A stretch of DNA of 64,000 bases from an uncultured Dietzia sp. (lineage in GTDB: Bacteria > Actinomycetota > Actinomycetes > Mycobacteriales > Mycobacteriaceae), in the NCBI RefSeq assembly GCF_937873725.1, contig NZ_CALMYY010000066.1, forward strand, positions 16,889 to 80,888, written 5' to 3'. A program made the position numbers and the translations under genes. How positions within the stretch are numbered: position 1 is the first letter of the stretch; every line of letters starts with the position of its first letter. The notes beneath the pieces were generated by a model, which was given only the letters and a program-made list of their open reading frames with translations, did no database searches and had not been told where the DNA came from. This document shows, one piece after another, positions 30,347 through 38,364 of the stretch.

Positions 30347-31413
30347 GTGTCCTGTCCTTTCAGCACGATGCGGCCGGTGACCCCGCCGCGGACCAGTCTG
30401 TCGAGGGAGTCGACCACGCCCGCCAGGTCCAGGGCGGCCTCCGTCACCGGGATCCCGGGGATCGCTCCCCGCCGCGCCAGATCGACGGCCTCACGCATCT
30501 CGTCGAGGGTTCCCACGAAGCTTCCCTCGATCGTGAGCATCTTCAGGGCCAGCAGCGCCGTGGGGATCGTGATCTCCCCGCCGAACAGACCCACCTGGAC
30601 CATGTGGCCGCCCTTGGCCAGCACGTCGAAGGCCAGCGAGGCCGTCGGTCCGTTGTTGACGAAGTCGACCACCGCCCCGACCGGTCCGCCGGTGGCCTCG
30701 AGGAGCAGGTCGCGGGTGCCGTCACCGTCCGAGCGGACCGTCCCGGTCGCCCCCAGCTCACGCGCGGCGGCGAGGTTCGCGTCCGACACGTCCACCGCCA
30801 CGATCGCGCGATGCCCCAGGGCGTGGAGCGTGGCCACCGCGGTGAGCCCCACACCGCCGACCCCGATCACCACGACGGGCTCGTCGGCCGGCCGCGGGAG
30901 GACCTTCTTCGCCGCGCTGTACGCGGTCAGGCCCGAACACGCGATGGTCGCGGCCCAGCTCGGGTCCAGCCCCTCGACGTCCACCAGGTAGCGCGGATGC
31001 GGAACCACGACCTGCTCGGCGTACCCCCCGGAACGGGCGACCCCGATGTTGCGTCCCCGCGGGCAGGCGTTCTCCCGGCCGGCCTCGCAGACCGCGCACT
31101 CACCGCACCCCGTCCACGGATAGACCAGCCGTGTCCGCCCGACCTCGGCGCCGCTCGCGTCGGGGCCGACCGCCTCCACCACGCCCACGATCTCGTGACC
31201 CATCACGAGCGGGTACGGCACGCCCCTGTCGGTGAGGTGCATCCTCCCCCGGCCACCCAGGTCGTAGTAGCCCTCGCGGAGATGGGTATCGGTGTGGCAG
31301 ACCCCCGAGCGCAGGACCCGCAACCGGACCTCGGTGCCGGTCGGATCGGGGGTGGGGAGCTCGATGTCCGACAGGGTCGGGTCGCCGGGCTCGGTGATGG
31401 CGAACGCTCGCAT
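30343..31413 (-). CDS. Zinc-dependent alcohol dehydrogenase
   Basis: 356-aa medium-chain dehydrogenase. Catalytic-zinc ligands are Cys39 (GVCHTD), His73/Glu74 (MGHE) and Cys160 (IACSG). The structural zinc is held by Cys103, 106, 109 and 117 (CGECAVCEAGRENAC). The Rossmann loop is GVGGVG (184-189). Placed between a Baeyer-Villiger monooxygenase and an aldehyde dehydrogenase, it most likely oxidises the hydroxyacid released from the lactone (6-hydroxyhexanoate, ChnD role), though secondary alcohol to ketone is an alternative. It overlaps the downstream gene by 4 nt and is 40 nt after the monooxygenase gene. Confidence 0.88.
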   Translation of the reverse strand: MRAFAITEPGDPTLSDIELPTPDPTGTEVRLRVLRSGVCHTDTHLREGYYDLGGRGRMHLTDRGVPYPLVMGHEIVGVVEAVGPDASGAEVGRTRLVYPWTGCGECAVCEAGRENACPRGRNIGVARSGGYAEQVVVPHPRYLVDVEGLDPSWAATIACSGLTAYSAAKKVLPRPADEPVVVIGVGGVGLTAVATLHALGHRAIVAVDVSDANLAAARELGATGTVRSDGDGTRDLLLEATGGPVGAVVDFVNNGPTASLAFDVLAKGGHMVQVGLFGGEITIPTALLALKMLTIEGSFVGTLDEMREAVDLARRGAIPGIPVTEAALDLAGVVDSLDRLVRGGVTGRIVLKGQDT

Positions 31414-31453
31414 GGTTCCTCGCTTCTCGGTGGGGGTGGTCGGGGTCGGCGCG

Positions 31454-33109
31454 TCAGGCGACGGCGGCTCGGGCCGGCTCGGTGATCCGCAGGCCCCGGT
31501 AGCCGTTCTCGCGGACGTCCGCCAGGATCTGCCGGTACATGCCGAGGCCGCCCAGGAAGAACATGACGGTCCGCTTCTTGCCCGGGATGTTGGCGCCGAA
31601 GATCCACGAGGCCGTCTTGGGGAAGAGCGTCATGTGCGCGATCTCCTCGCAGGTGGCGGTCCACCCCGTCTCCGCCTCGCTCGTCGCCTCGACCACCGCC
31701 CGGCCGCGCGCGACGGCGCTCTCGATCAGCTCGGCGACGTACTCCACCTGCGTCTCGATGCTGGGCAGGAGGTTGGTGAAGGGCCCGTTCGGGCCGAGGA
31801 TCATGAACATGTTCGGGAAGTTCGCGGTCGTGATCCCGAGGTAGCTGGTCGGGGCGTCGGCCCAGTGCTCGTTGATGTGCAGGCCACCGCGGCCCCGCAG
31901 GTCCATGGCGCGGTAGTTGCCGTCCACCGCGTCGAAGCCGGTCGCGAACACCAGGATGTCGACCTCGTGCTCGACGCCGTCCGCCGTCCGCACACCCCTC
32001 GGGGTGATCCGGACGATCGGGTTCTCCTTCACCGGGACGAGCGAGACGTTGTCCCGGTTGAACGTCTCGTAGTAGCCCTCGTTGCACAGGGGCCGCTTGG
32101 CGTAGGGCTCCGTCGGGGTGAGGGCGCGCGCCGTCTCCGGATCCTCGACGATCTCCGCGATCTTCGACCGGATGAACGTCGCCGCCGCCTCGTTCGCCTC
32201 GGGGTTCGTGGCGATGTCGCTGAACGTGCCGAACATGAAGTGGAATCCGTTGCCCCGGTCCCACGCCTGCTGGAACACCTGCCGGCGCTGCTCTTCCGTC
32301 ACGCTTCCGGCCTCGATCGCGCTCTCCTCGAACCCGAACGCGACCGACGAGCCGCGCACCTGGGTCCAGATCGCGTCGAAGTTCTTCTTGGTCTCGGCCA
32401 CCTCCGCCGGGTCGACGGGGCCGTTGCCCGACGGGACACAGTACTGCGGCGACCGCTGGAACACCGTGAGGTTCTCGGCCGTCTTCGCGGCCGCGATGAT
32501 GAACTGGGTGCCGGTGGAGCCGGTCCCGATCACACCGACCCTCTTCCCGGCGACGTCCAGGTCCTCGGGCCAGGCGTTGGTGTGGACCAGCCTGCCCTCG
32601 AAGTGGTCCATCCCGGGGATGTCCGGCATGTTGGTCTTGGCGAGCAGCCCCAGGCCGTTGACGAGGTACGTGCAGGTGAACTCCTCGCCGGCGGCGGTGC
32701 GCACGGTCCAGCGGTCGCGCGACTCGTCCCACGCCGCCCCGGTCACCTCGGTGTCGAGCCGGATGTCCTTCATGAGGTCGTAGCGCTCGACCACATGGTG
32801 GATGTACGCGAGGATGTCCTCCTGCTCGAGGTACCGCGTGGTCCAGTCGTACTCGCGCAGCAGGTCGTCGTCGAACGAGTACCGGTAGACAAAGCTCTCG
32901 GTGTCGGACTTCGCGCCCGGGTAGCGGTTGAAGAACCAGGTCCCGCCCACCCCGGAGCCCTTCTCCAGGACGCGGACCCGCAGGCCCTGCTCGTTGCGGA
33001 GCTTGTGGAGCGAGTAGAGGCCGGCGAAGCCCGCGCCCACCACGACGGCGTCGAAGTCGGTGTCGGTCGGGTCGGCGGTGGGCGCAGCGGCGCGGATCGG
33101 GGTGGTCAT
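31454..33109 (-). CDS. Baeyer-Villiger monooxygenase, cyclohexanone monooxygenase type
   Basis: 551-aa class B flavoprotein monooxygenase inserting oxygen next to a ketone carbonyl with NADPH and O2. FAD motif GAGFAG (25-30), the Baeyer-Villiger fingerprint FEGRLVHTNAWP (170-181) and NADPH motif GTGSTG (195-200) are exact. Segments such as YAKRPLCNEGYYETFNRDNV, ATGFDAVDGNY, LGPNGPFTNL and WIFGANIPGKK match remembered Acinetobacter cyclohexanone monooxygenase closely, so a cyclic-ketone substrate is likely. AGGAGG precedes the ATG at 33109 by seven nt. It lies in an operon with a hydrolase upstream and two dehydrogenases downstream. Other cyclic or methyl ketones remain possible. Confidence 0.93.
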   Translation of the reverse strand: MTTPIRAAAPTADPTDTDFDAVVVGAGFAGLYSLHKLRNEQGLRVRVLEKGSGVGGTWFFNRYPGAKSDTESFVYRYSFDDDLLREYDWTTRYLEQEDILAYIHHVVERYDLMKDIRLDTEVTGAAWDESRDRWTVRTAAGEEFTCTYLVNGLGLLAKTNMPDIPGMDHFEGRLVHTNAWPEDLDVAGKRVGVIGTGSTGTQFIIAAAKTAENLTVFQRSPQYCVPSGNGPVDPAEVAETKKNFDAIWTQVRGSSVAFGFEESAIEAGSVTEEQRRQVFQQAWDRGNGFHFMFGTFSDIATNPEANEAAATFIRSKIAEIVEDPETARALTPTEPYAKRPLCNEGYYETFNRDNVSLVPVKENPIVRITPRGVRTADGVEHEVDILVFATGFDAVDGNYRAMDLRGRGGLHINEHWADAPTSYLGITTANFPNMFMILGPNGPFTNLLPSIETQVEYVAELIESAVARGRAVVEATSEAETGWTATCEEIAHMTLFPKTASWIFGANIPGKKRTVMFFLGGLGMYRQILADVRENGYRGLRITEPARAAVA

Positions 33110-33156
33110 GGTGTCCTCCTGGGTGGGTCTGGTCTGTGGTGGTCGGTGGTGGGTGG

Positions 33157-34110
33157 TCAGCGGGCGTACCAGGCGGCGACGGCGGCGATCTCGTCGTCGG
33201 CGGCCCGGGTCCTGCCCGCGTTGAAGGGGTAGACGTGCTGCTGGCCCTCGCCGATGGAGAGCGTGGAGTCGACCCTGGCCGCCGTGGCCAGGTCGTGCAG
33301 TCGGGTCGCGTTGTCCAGCAGCGACTCGACCGAACCGGCGGTGATGTACAGGCGGGGGAAGCCGGTGAAGTCCGCGTAGAGCGGGTTGGCCAGCGGCGTG
33401 GTGGGGTCGACCGAGTCGCCCAGGACGCCGGCGATCATGCCCTCGAGGAGCCCGCGGGTGATGAGCGCGTCGGTGGCGTCGTTGGTCTCCAGGGTCACGC
33501 CCTTGTTCTCCATGTCGAGCCACGGGGAGAACGCGATCACCGCGCCGGGCAGCGGGCCACCCCGCTCCTTCAGCGCGAGGGCGGTGGCCACGGCGAGGTT
33601 GCCGCCGGCGGAGTCACCGATGGTGGTGATGGCCTGCGGGGAGATGCCGGAGTCGACCAGGCCGTGGAAGACCGAGACTGCGTCCTCGAGCCCGGCGGGA
33701 TGCGGGTGCTCGGGAGCGAGACGGTAGTCGAGCACGAAGGACTGGACCCCGAGGGCCTTGGCGACGTGGGCCGCGAGCTTGCGGTGGCTCGACGCCGATC
33801 CCACGGAGAAGCCACCACCGTGGGTGTACAGCAGGACCTGTCCGGCATCGGAACCGACGGGGCGGCACCAGATGCCGGGGACCCCGCCGACGACGCCCTC
33901 CTCGTAGGTGACGTCCGTCGGCTCGGCCGTGGGCTGGTGCCACTCGTCGAAGATGCTGCGGAACAGACGGACGGTGAGGCCCTCGGTGGTGGCGAGGATC
34001 TCGGACCAGTCGGTGTAGAGGTCCTTCAGCGGATCGTTCTCGGTGGCGGCCTGTGTGGTGGTGGCCTGCTCGGTGGTTGCCTGCTCGGTGGTTGCCTGCT
34101 CGGTGGTCAT
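33157..34110 (-). CDS. Alpha/beta hydrolase, HSL-type esterase/lactonase
   Basis: 317-aa hormone-sensitive-lipase family hydrolase. Oxyanion motif HGGG (97-100), nucleophile elbow GDSAG (Ser167) and C-terminal His292 (QQHVYPF) are present. Where relatives have Asp of the triad (AGSDE-type), this protein reads AGSVESLLDN, so Glu262 or Asp266 may take the role. First gene of the operon with the monooxygenase, it would hydrolyse the lactone or ester product (caprolactone hydrolase ChnC, or AcmB-like esterase). The first 20 residues are pentapeptide repeats (TTEQA) not seen in the family. The ATG at 34110 has GGAAGGA upstream. Confidence 0.88.
   Translation of the reverse strand: MTTEQATTEQATTEQATTTQAATENDPLKDLYTDWSEILATTEGLTVRLFRSIFDEWHQPTAEPTDVTYEEGVVGGVPGIWCRPVGSDAGQVLLYTHGGGFSVGSASSHRKLAAHVAKALGVQSFVLDYRLAPEHPHPAGLEDAVSVFHGLVDSGISPQAITTIGDSAGGNLAVATALALKERGGPLPGAVIAFSPWLDMENKGVTLETNDATDALITRGLLEGMIAGVLGDSVDPTTPLANPLYADFTGFPRLYITAGSVESLLDNATRLHDLATAARVDSTLSIGEGQQHVYPFNAGRTRAADDEIAAVAAWYAR
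34064..34108. repeat. 15-bp tandem repeat, three copies, in the hydrolase 5' coding end
   Basis: Three head-to-tail copies of a 15-bp unit (plus-strand gcctgctcggtggtt), the last with one mismatch, preceded by a degenerate fourth copy at 34049-34063. Because the unit is a multiple of three, copy changes keep the frame and add or remove the pentapeptide TTEQA at the N-terminus of the hydrolase. Confidence 0.9.
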
Positions 34111-34181
34111 GGCGGCGTCCTTCCTTCCGGTCCCGGGCACCTCCCGGGGGTGTGATGCAGAACACTAGGATCGGCCGCCGG

Positions 34182-34203
34182 TCCGAAAGTGTGCCGTTTC
34201 GGA
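34182..34203. promoter_or_regulatory. Perfect inverted repeat, candidate operator of the ketone operon
   Basis: TCCGAAA and TTTCGGA form a perfect 7-bp inverted repeat with an 8-bp spacer. A second pair, GTGT...ACAC, overlaps its right half (34189-34207). It lies 72-93 bp upstream of the hydrolase-monooxygenase operon and about 190 bp upstream of the divergent GAF/Fis regulator, where an activator site would be expected. No known consensus is claimed. Confidence 0.45.
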
Positions 34204-34326
34204 ACACCGGCCCCGGCTCTGACAACGGGACCGGCCGAAAGCGACGACGTGAGCCACCCCACATGCGGTGATGCCGCGGCCGCAACAATGCCTCCCGATC
34301 CGGCAACGGCGGCCTCCCGACACCGG

Positions 34327-34356
34327 GTGACACCGGTGTGACGGGTGGCACATAAT
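34327..34356 (+). promoter_or_regulatory. Probable promoter of the GAF/Fis regulator, with a CRP-like site in the spacer
   Basis: GTGACA (34327-34332) and CATAAT (34351-34356) are separated by 18 bp, a good -35/-10 pair. The predicted start, about 7 nt later, falls on an ATG (34363). TGTGACGGGTGGCACA (34337-34352) resembles the CRP/GlxR consensus TGTGA-N6-TCACA with one mismatch and occupies the spacer, so a bound CRP-like protein would probably repress. Confidence 0.45.
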
Positions 34357-34362
34357 GGCGTC

Positions 34363-34395
34363 ATGGCGAGAACATCAGGGCTGGTCGCGCCATGA
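34363..34395 (+). CDS. Candidate 10-codon upstream ORF overlapping the regulator start
   Basis: ATG to TGA, encoding MARTSGLVAP. Its ATG coincides with the predicted transcription start, so it would be read from a leaderless mRNA. Its stop overlaps the regulator ATG by 4 nt (ATGA), the geometry of translational coupling. Evidence is purely positional; such short leaderless ORFs are common in actinobacteria. Confidence 0.35.
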   Translation: MARTSGLVAP

Positions 34396-36133
34396 CGGTC
34401 GATCGTCCGGGCGTCAGTGTGGAGGAGATCCGGTCAGCCAAGGAGGCGCTCATCCGCGCCGGGTCCCTCAGCGATGCGGGTCCGGCCCCGGAGTGGCTGC
34501 TCGCCGAGATCGACCGCAGCTGGCGCCGGTCGATCAGCGCGGGTGCGGCCCGGGGATCCGGCGAGTTCCTCTACCGCGACGAGGTCGACCCGGACAGTGA
34601 GCTCAGACGCGCTGCGCGCCCGATCCTCGACCGACTCGCGTCGACGGTCCAGGATCTGGGAACCGCGATATTCCTGGCGGACGCCGGCGGCCAGGTCGTG
34701 GACCGCCGGATCGCCGACCCCGGAGATCGTGGACGCTTCGACCGGGCGTGCGCCGCCGAGGGGTTCCTCTTCTTCGAGACGACCATCGGTACCAACGGGC
34801 TGGGTACCCCGATCGAGGAGAACACCTCGGTCTTCGTGCGGGGCCCCGAGCACTTCAACGAGGCACTGGAGGGATTGGCCTGCGCGGGGGTACCGATCCC
34901 CCACCCGATCACCGGACGGGCGATGGGCTCACTGTCGCTCGCGGCGCCCGCCGACAGCGCCGAACGGATGATGCTCCCCTGACCCGCGAGGGGGCCCGGG
35001 CGATCTCGGAGCAACTGTCCTCGGGCGAGCTCCTGCGGGACTCGGCGCTGGTCGGGGCGTATCGGCGAGCACGCGGCCGTGGCCCCGTCGTGGTGCTCGA
35101 CGCCGAGACGGTGATCGCCAGCGTCTCGGGGGCGTCCCTCCTCAGCACCGAGGCGCATGCGCAGTTGTGGGAGGCGCTGGTCACCGGTGCCCCCGGCCAC
35201 GGCCGACGGCTTCTGGAGCTCGAACTCGACGGCTCCCCGATGCGCCTCATCACGCACCCCCTGGGCGACCACGATCGGCCGGCGTTCGCCGTGGAGATCC
35301 TCGACCGTGGCGCGCCGCGCCTTCGCGGCCGCCCGGCCTCGCACGGCGCGACCGCCACCGTGTCGCCCGCCGGCCACACGACCGGCCCGGTTCTCGTCAC
35401 CGGACCCGCCGGGTCGGGGCGGTATCACGCGGCGCGGCAGCTTCTCCGGCACAACGGACACCCCGAGCCCGTGGTGGTGTCCGCCGCGCGGCTCCGAACG
35501 GACGGCCCCGAGCTGGGTGCCGCGTTGAGCGGTCTCGACTCCGGTGGTGCCGTGATCGTCAGACGGTTGGAGGAACTGCCGACCGCCGAGCGAGCAGTGC
35601 CCGGGCTCCTCCGGGACGCCGCGGAACGTACGCCCGGTGCACGCCTGGTGGCGACCGTCGACCCCGAACGCTCTCCCGACGACCTCGGCGAGGAACTGGG
35701 CCGATGGGGCACCCCGCTCGCCGTTCCGGCCCTCTCGTCCCGGCAGGGAGAGCTTCCGCGGCTGGCCGAGGCGATCCTGGGCGAACTCGACGCCCCCCTG
35801 AGGCCGGTCCTGTCCGCGGCCACCCACCAGGCGCTACTGCGGTGGCACTGGCCGGGAAACGTCGCGGAGTTCCGCCGCGTGCTCCTCGACCTCGCCGACG
35901 AGTTCCCGGGACGGACGGTCGAGCCGTTCCACCTTCCCGAGAGGATGTGGGAGGCCGCAGAACGTCGGCGACTGAGCCGCATCGAGTCCGTGCAACGCAC
36001 GGAGATCGTCGCGGCCCTGCGCGAGAGCGGCGGCAACCGATCGGCGGCGGCGGCGCTCCTCGGCATCGGCCGCACCACCCTCTATCGCAAGTTGCGCGAA
36101 CTCCGGATCGACCAGGACAGCCTGTCCGCGTGA
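34392..36133 (+). pseudogene. GAF/AAA+-like/Fis transcriptional regulator, frameshifted
   Basis: An AcoR/MimR-like activator split between two frames. Codons from 34392 encode an N-terminal GAF-type sensor (EIDRSWRRSI, FFETTIGTNGLGTPIEE, PHPITGRAMGSLSLA) and stop at 34980-34982. The following sequence, LTREGARAISEQL onward, continues in the next frame through a degenerate AAA+ core (TGPAGSGRYHAARQLL, RWHWPGNVAEFRR) to a Fis-type helix-turn-helix (NRSAAAALLGIGRTTLYRKLREL). One missing C in the run 34976-34979 explains everything: one extra C gives an unbroken protein of about 580 aa. It lacks the sigma-54 contact motif GAFTGA, as usual in actinobacteria. Divergent from the ketone operon it probably activated. 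Real lesion or sequencing error cannot be told apart here. Confidence 0.8.
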
Positions 36134-36170
36134 GGACTCCCGACCGGTCCCCGGGTCCTGTCGAGCAGGC

Positions 36171-37076
36171 CTAGCACTCCCCCGTGAGCTCGGAGAGCAG
36201 GTCGAGGACGGTCTTCACCGCCGGGTTCGCCTCGCGGCCTCTCCAGGCGGCCCGGAGGTGGACATCGGGCATGACCGCCACCTCGTCCTCCACTGGGGGT
36301 ACGTAGCGGATGTGGGGATCGACGACCCTGCGCGCCACGGACCCCAGGGTGAGGTGGGCGCCCACCTCGGCGCTCACGAGGGCGAGCGCGGTCTGCGTGT
36401 CCGGGGCGACCTGCGCGAAATCCGGGACGACCCGCGCCGCCTGCGCCAACCGGCGCGCCCGATCCACGAGAACGGACCCCTGGTGTTCGGGCAGGGAGAT
36501 CAACCTCAGGTCCGCCAGCTCGGCAGCGGGCACCTCCGCGTCGCCCGCCAGTCGATGGGTCGCCGGCAGCGCCCAGATGAGCCCGTCGCGCTCCACCACC
36601 CGACTGTCCAGGCCTGCCGGGATCACGTCCCAGCGACCCAGGGCCACGTCGACGTCCCCGGACATCAGCAGGCGGAGCGCGGGCTGGGCGTAGGTCTGAC
36701 TCGCCAGCGCCAGTTCGATCCCGGGCCTGTCCGACCGCACCCGCCGCGCGAGTTCGGCGACCAGCTCGTAGCTCGACACCCCCGCGAACGCGAGTCGAAC
36801 CCGCCCGGTCTCCCCGCGCGCCGCGGAGCGAGTCGCCTCCTCGGCGCGCCGCAGCGCGCGGAGGACCTCGCGGGCCGGGCCGATCAGGGCGGCTCCGGAG
36901 GGGGTGAGCTCCACCGCTCGCGTGCTCCGGTCGAACAGGGTCGTCCCGAGTTCCCTCTCCAGCGCCTGGATCGTCCGGGTGAGCGGTGGTTGGGACATGT
37001 GGAGCCGCTCGGCCGCACGCCGGAAGTGCAGCTCCTCGGCCACGGCCAGAAAGGCGCGGATCTGCGCGACGTCCAT
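36171..37076 (-). CDS. LysR-family transcriptional regulator
   Basis: 301-aa LysR-type regulator. The N-terminal helix-turn-helix AFLAVAEELHFRRAAERLHMSQPPLTRTIQALERELG (about residues 8-44; key residues AxRLHMSQPPLT) is typical, and the remainder is a periplasmic-binding-protein-like effector domain. Divergent from the acyl-CoA dehydrogenase operon across 112 bp containing a T-N11-A site, so it most likely controls that operon in response to a pathway acid or CoA ester. Convergent with the GAF/Fis regulator (37-nt gap). Confidence 0.9.
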   Translation of the reverse strand: MDVAQIRAFLAVAEELHFRRAAERLHMSQPPLTRTIQALERELGTTLFDRSTRAVELTPSGAALIGPAREVLRALRRAEEATRSAARGETGRVRLAFAGVSSYELVAELARRVRSDRPGIELALASQTYAQPALRLLMSGDVDVALGRWDVIPAGLDSRVVERDGLIWALPATHRLAGDAEVPAAELADLRLISLPEHQGSVLVDRARRLAQAARVVPDFAQVAPDTQTALALVSAEVGAHLTLGSVARRVVDPHIRYVPPVEDEVAVMPDVHLRAAWRGREANPAVKTVLDLLSELTGEC

Positions 37077-37150
37077 GGTCGCCTTCCCCTCTCGCTGGCG
37101 CAGCCCGCCAGCGGTGATGCCCCCAAGGTATCATCGTCGCGGCAAAAAGT

Positions 37151-37167
37151 ATTGGACTCGTATCAAT
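37151..37167. promoter_or_regulatory. LysR-type T-N11-A operator candidate
   Basis: ATTG and CAAT arms enclose 9 bp (ATTGGACTCGTATCAAT), containing the LysR box T-N11-A. It sits 22-38 bp before the acyl-CoA dehydrogenase ATG and 75-91 bp from the lysR start, in a rare AT-rich patch, as expected for the binding site of the divergent regulator. Confidence 0.5.
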
Positions 37168-37188
37168 CCGGTGTGGAGAGTGTCACAC

Positions 37189-38364
37189 ATGTACACCGGA
37201 AACCCAGCGGTCCCCGACGACGTCTTCGCCGAGGTCCTCAGTCAGATCAGCAACTTCGTCCGCACCCGCGTGGTCCCGCGCGAGTCCGAGATCATGGCGA
37301 CAGACTCCATCCCCGAGGACCTGCGCGAGCAGGCCGCGGACATGGGTCTGTTCGGCTTCGCGATCCCGGACGAGTGGGGAGGGCTCGGGCTCGACCTCGT
37401 CCAGGACGTCGAGCTCGCGATGGAGCTGGGGTACACCAGCCTGTCGTTCCGCTCGATGTTCGGCACCAACAACGGCATCGCCGGCCAGGTTCTGGTGGGA
37501 TTCGGGACCACCGGGCAGCAGGAGCGGTGGCTCCCGGGGATCGCCTCCGGGGACGTCGTGGCCTCCTTCGCCCTCACCGAGCCGGGTGCGGGCTCCAACC
37601 CCGCGGGCCTGCGCACGAGCGCGCGTCCCGACGGCGAGGACTTCGTGATCGACGGCGCGAAGCAGTTCATCACCAACGCCACCATCGCCGACCTCTTCGT
37701 CGTCTTCGCCAGGATCCCCGCCACCGACGGGGGCGACGGCACGATCGCGGTCTTCCTCGTTCCCGCCGACGCGCCGGGCGTCGAGGTGGGCCCCAAGGAC
37801 GCGAAGATGGGCCAGGAGGGCTCCCGGACGGCGACCGTGACCTTCTCGGGTGTGCGGGTCGGCCCGGAGTCCCTCGTGGGCGGCGATGCGGCATCCGGGT
37901 ACCGGGCCGCGATGACCTCGCTCGCCCGGGGCCGGATCCACGTCGCGGCCCTCGCCGTCGGATGCGCCCAGCGGGCCCTCGACGAGGCCGTCGCCCACGC
38001 GGTCACCGCCACCCAGGGCGGAACCGTCGTCGGCGACTTCCAGCTCGTCCAGGCGATGATCGCCGACATCCAGACCGGCGTCATGGCCGGCCGGGCGATG
38101 GTGCGGGAGGCGGCCCGGCTGTGGGTCACCGACCAGGACCGGCGCATCGCCCCCTCTGCGGCGAAGCTGTTCTGCACGGAGATGGCCGGCAAGGCCGCCG
38201 ACCTCGCGGTCCAGGTCCATGGTGGCACCGGCTACATGCGAGATGTGCCCGTCGAGAGGCTCTACCGCGACGTCCGCCTGCTCCGCCTCTACGAGGGGAC
38301 GAGCGAGATCCAGCGCCTCATCGTGGGCGGCGGGCTGGTCCGGGCCGCGAAGAGGGCGTTGTGA
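37189..38364 (+). CDS. Acyl-CoA dehydrogenase
   Basis: 391-aa FAD-dependent acyl-CoA dehydrogenase forming the trans-2-enoyl-CoA. FAD/substrate segments FALTEPGAGSNP (about 124-135) and FITNATIAD (about 160), HGGTGYMRDVPVERLYRD (about 344-361), and catalytic base candidate Glu369 in LYEGTSEIQ are present. GGAGAG eight nt upstream supports the ATG at 37189 over a GTG three codons earlier. First gene of a four-gene operon with 1- to 4-nt overlaps. With a CaiB-type transferase, hydratase and hydroxyacyl dehydrogenase it makes a near-complete beta-oxidation spiral lacking only thiolase. Adipyl-CoA is a plausible substrate by context. Confidence 0.92.
   Translation: MYTGNPAVPDDVFAEVLSQISNFVRTRVVPRESEIMATDSIPEDLREQAADMGLFGFAIPDEWGGLGLDLVQDVELAMELGYTSLSFRSMFGTNNGIAGQVLVGFGTTGQQERWLPGIASGDVVASFALTEPGAGSNPAGLRTSARPDGEDFVIDGAKQFITNATIADLFVVFARIPATDGGDGTIAVFLVPADAPGVEVGPKDAKMGQEGSRTATVTFSGVRVGPESLVGGDAASGYRAAMTSLARGRIHVAALAVGCAQRALDEAVAHAVTATQGGTVVGDFQLVQAMIADIQTGVMAGRAMVREAARLWVTDQDRRIAPSAAKLFCTEMAGKAADLAVQVHGGTGYMRDVPVERLYRDVRLLRLYEGTSEIQRLIVGGGLVRAAKRAL

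Noticed and set aside
33110..33156. GGTGG-rich low-complexity stretch before the monooxygenase as a separate repeat element
   Set aside because: It is short, imperfect and compatible with a simple intergenic region containing the monooxygenase ribosome-binding site.
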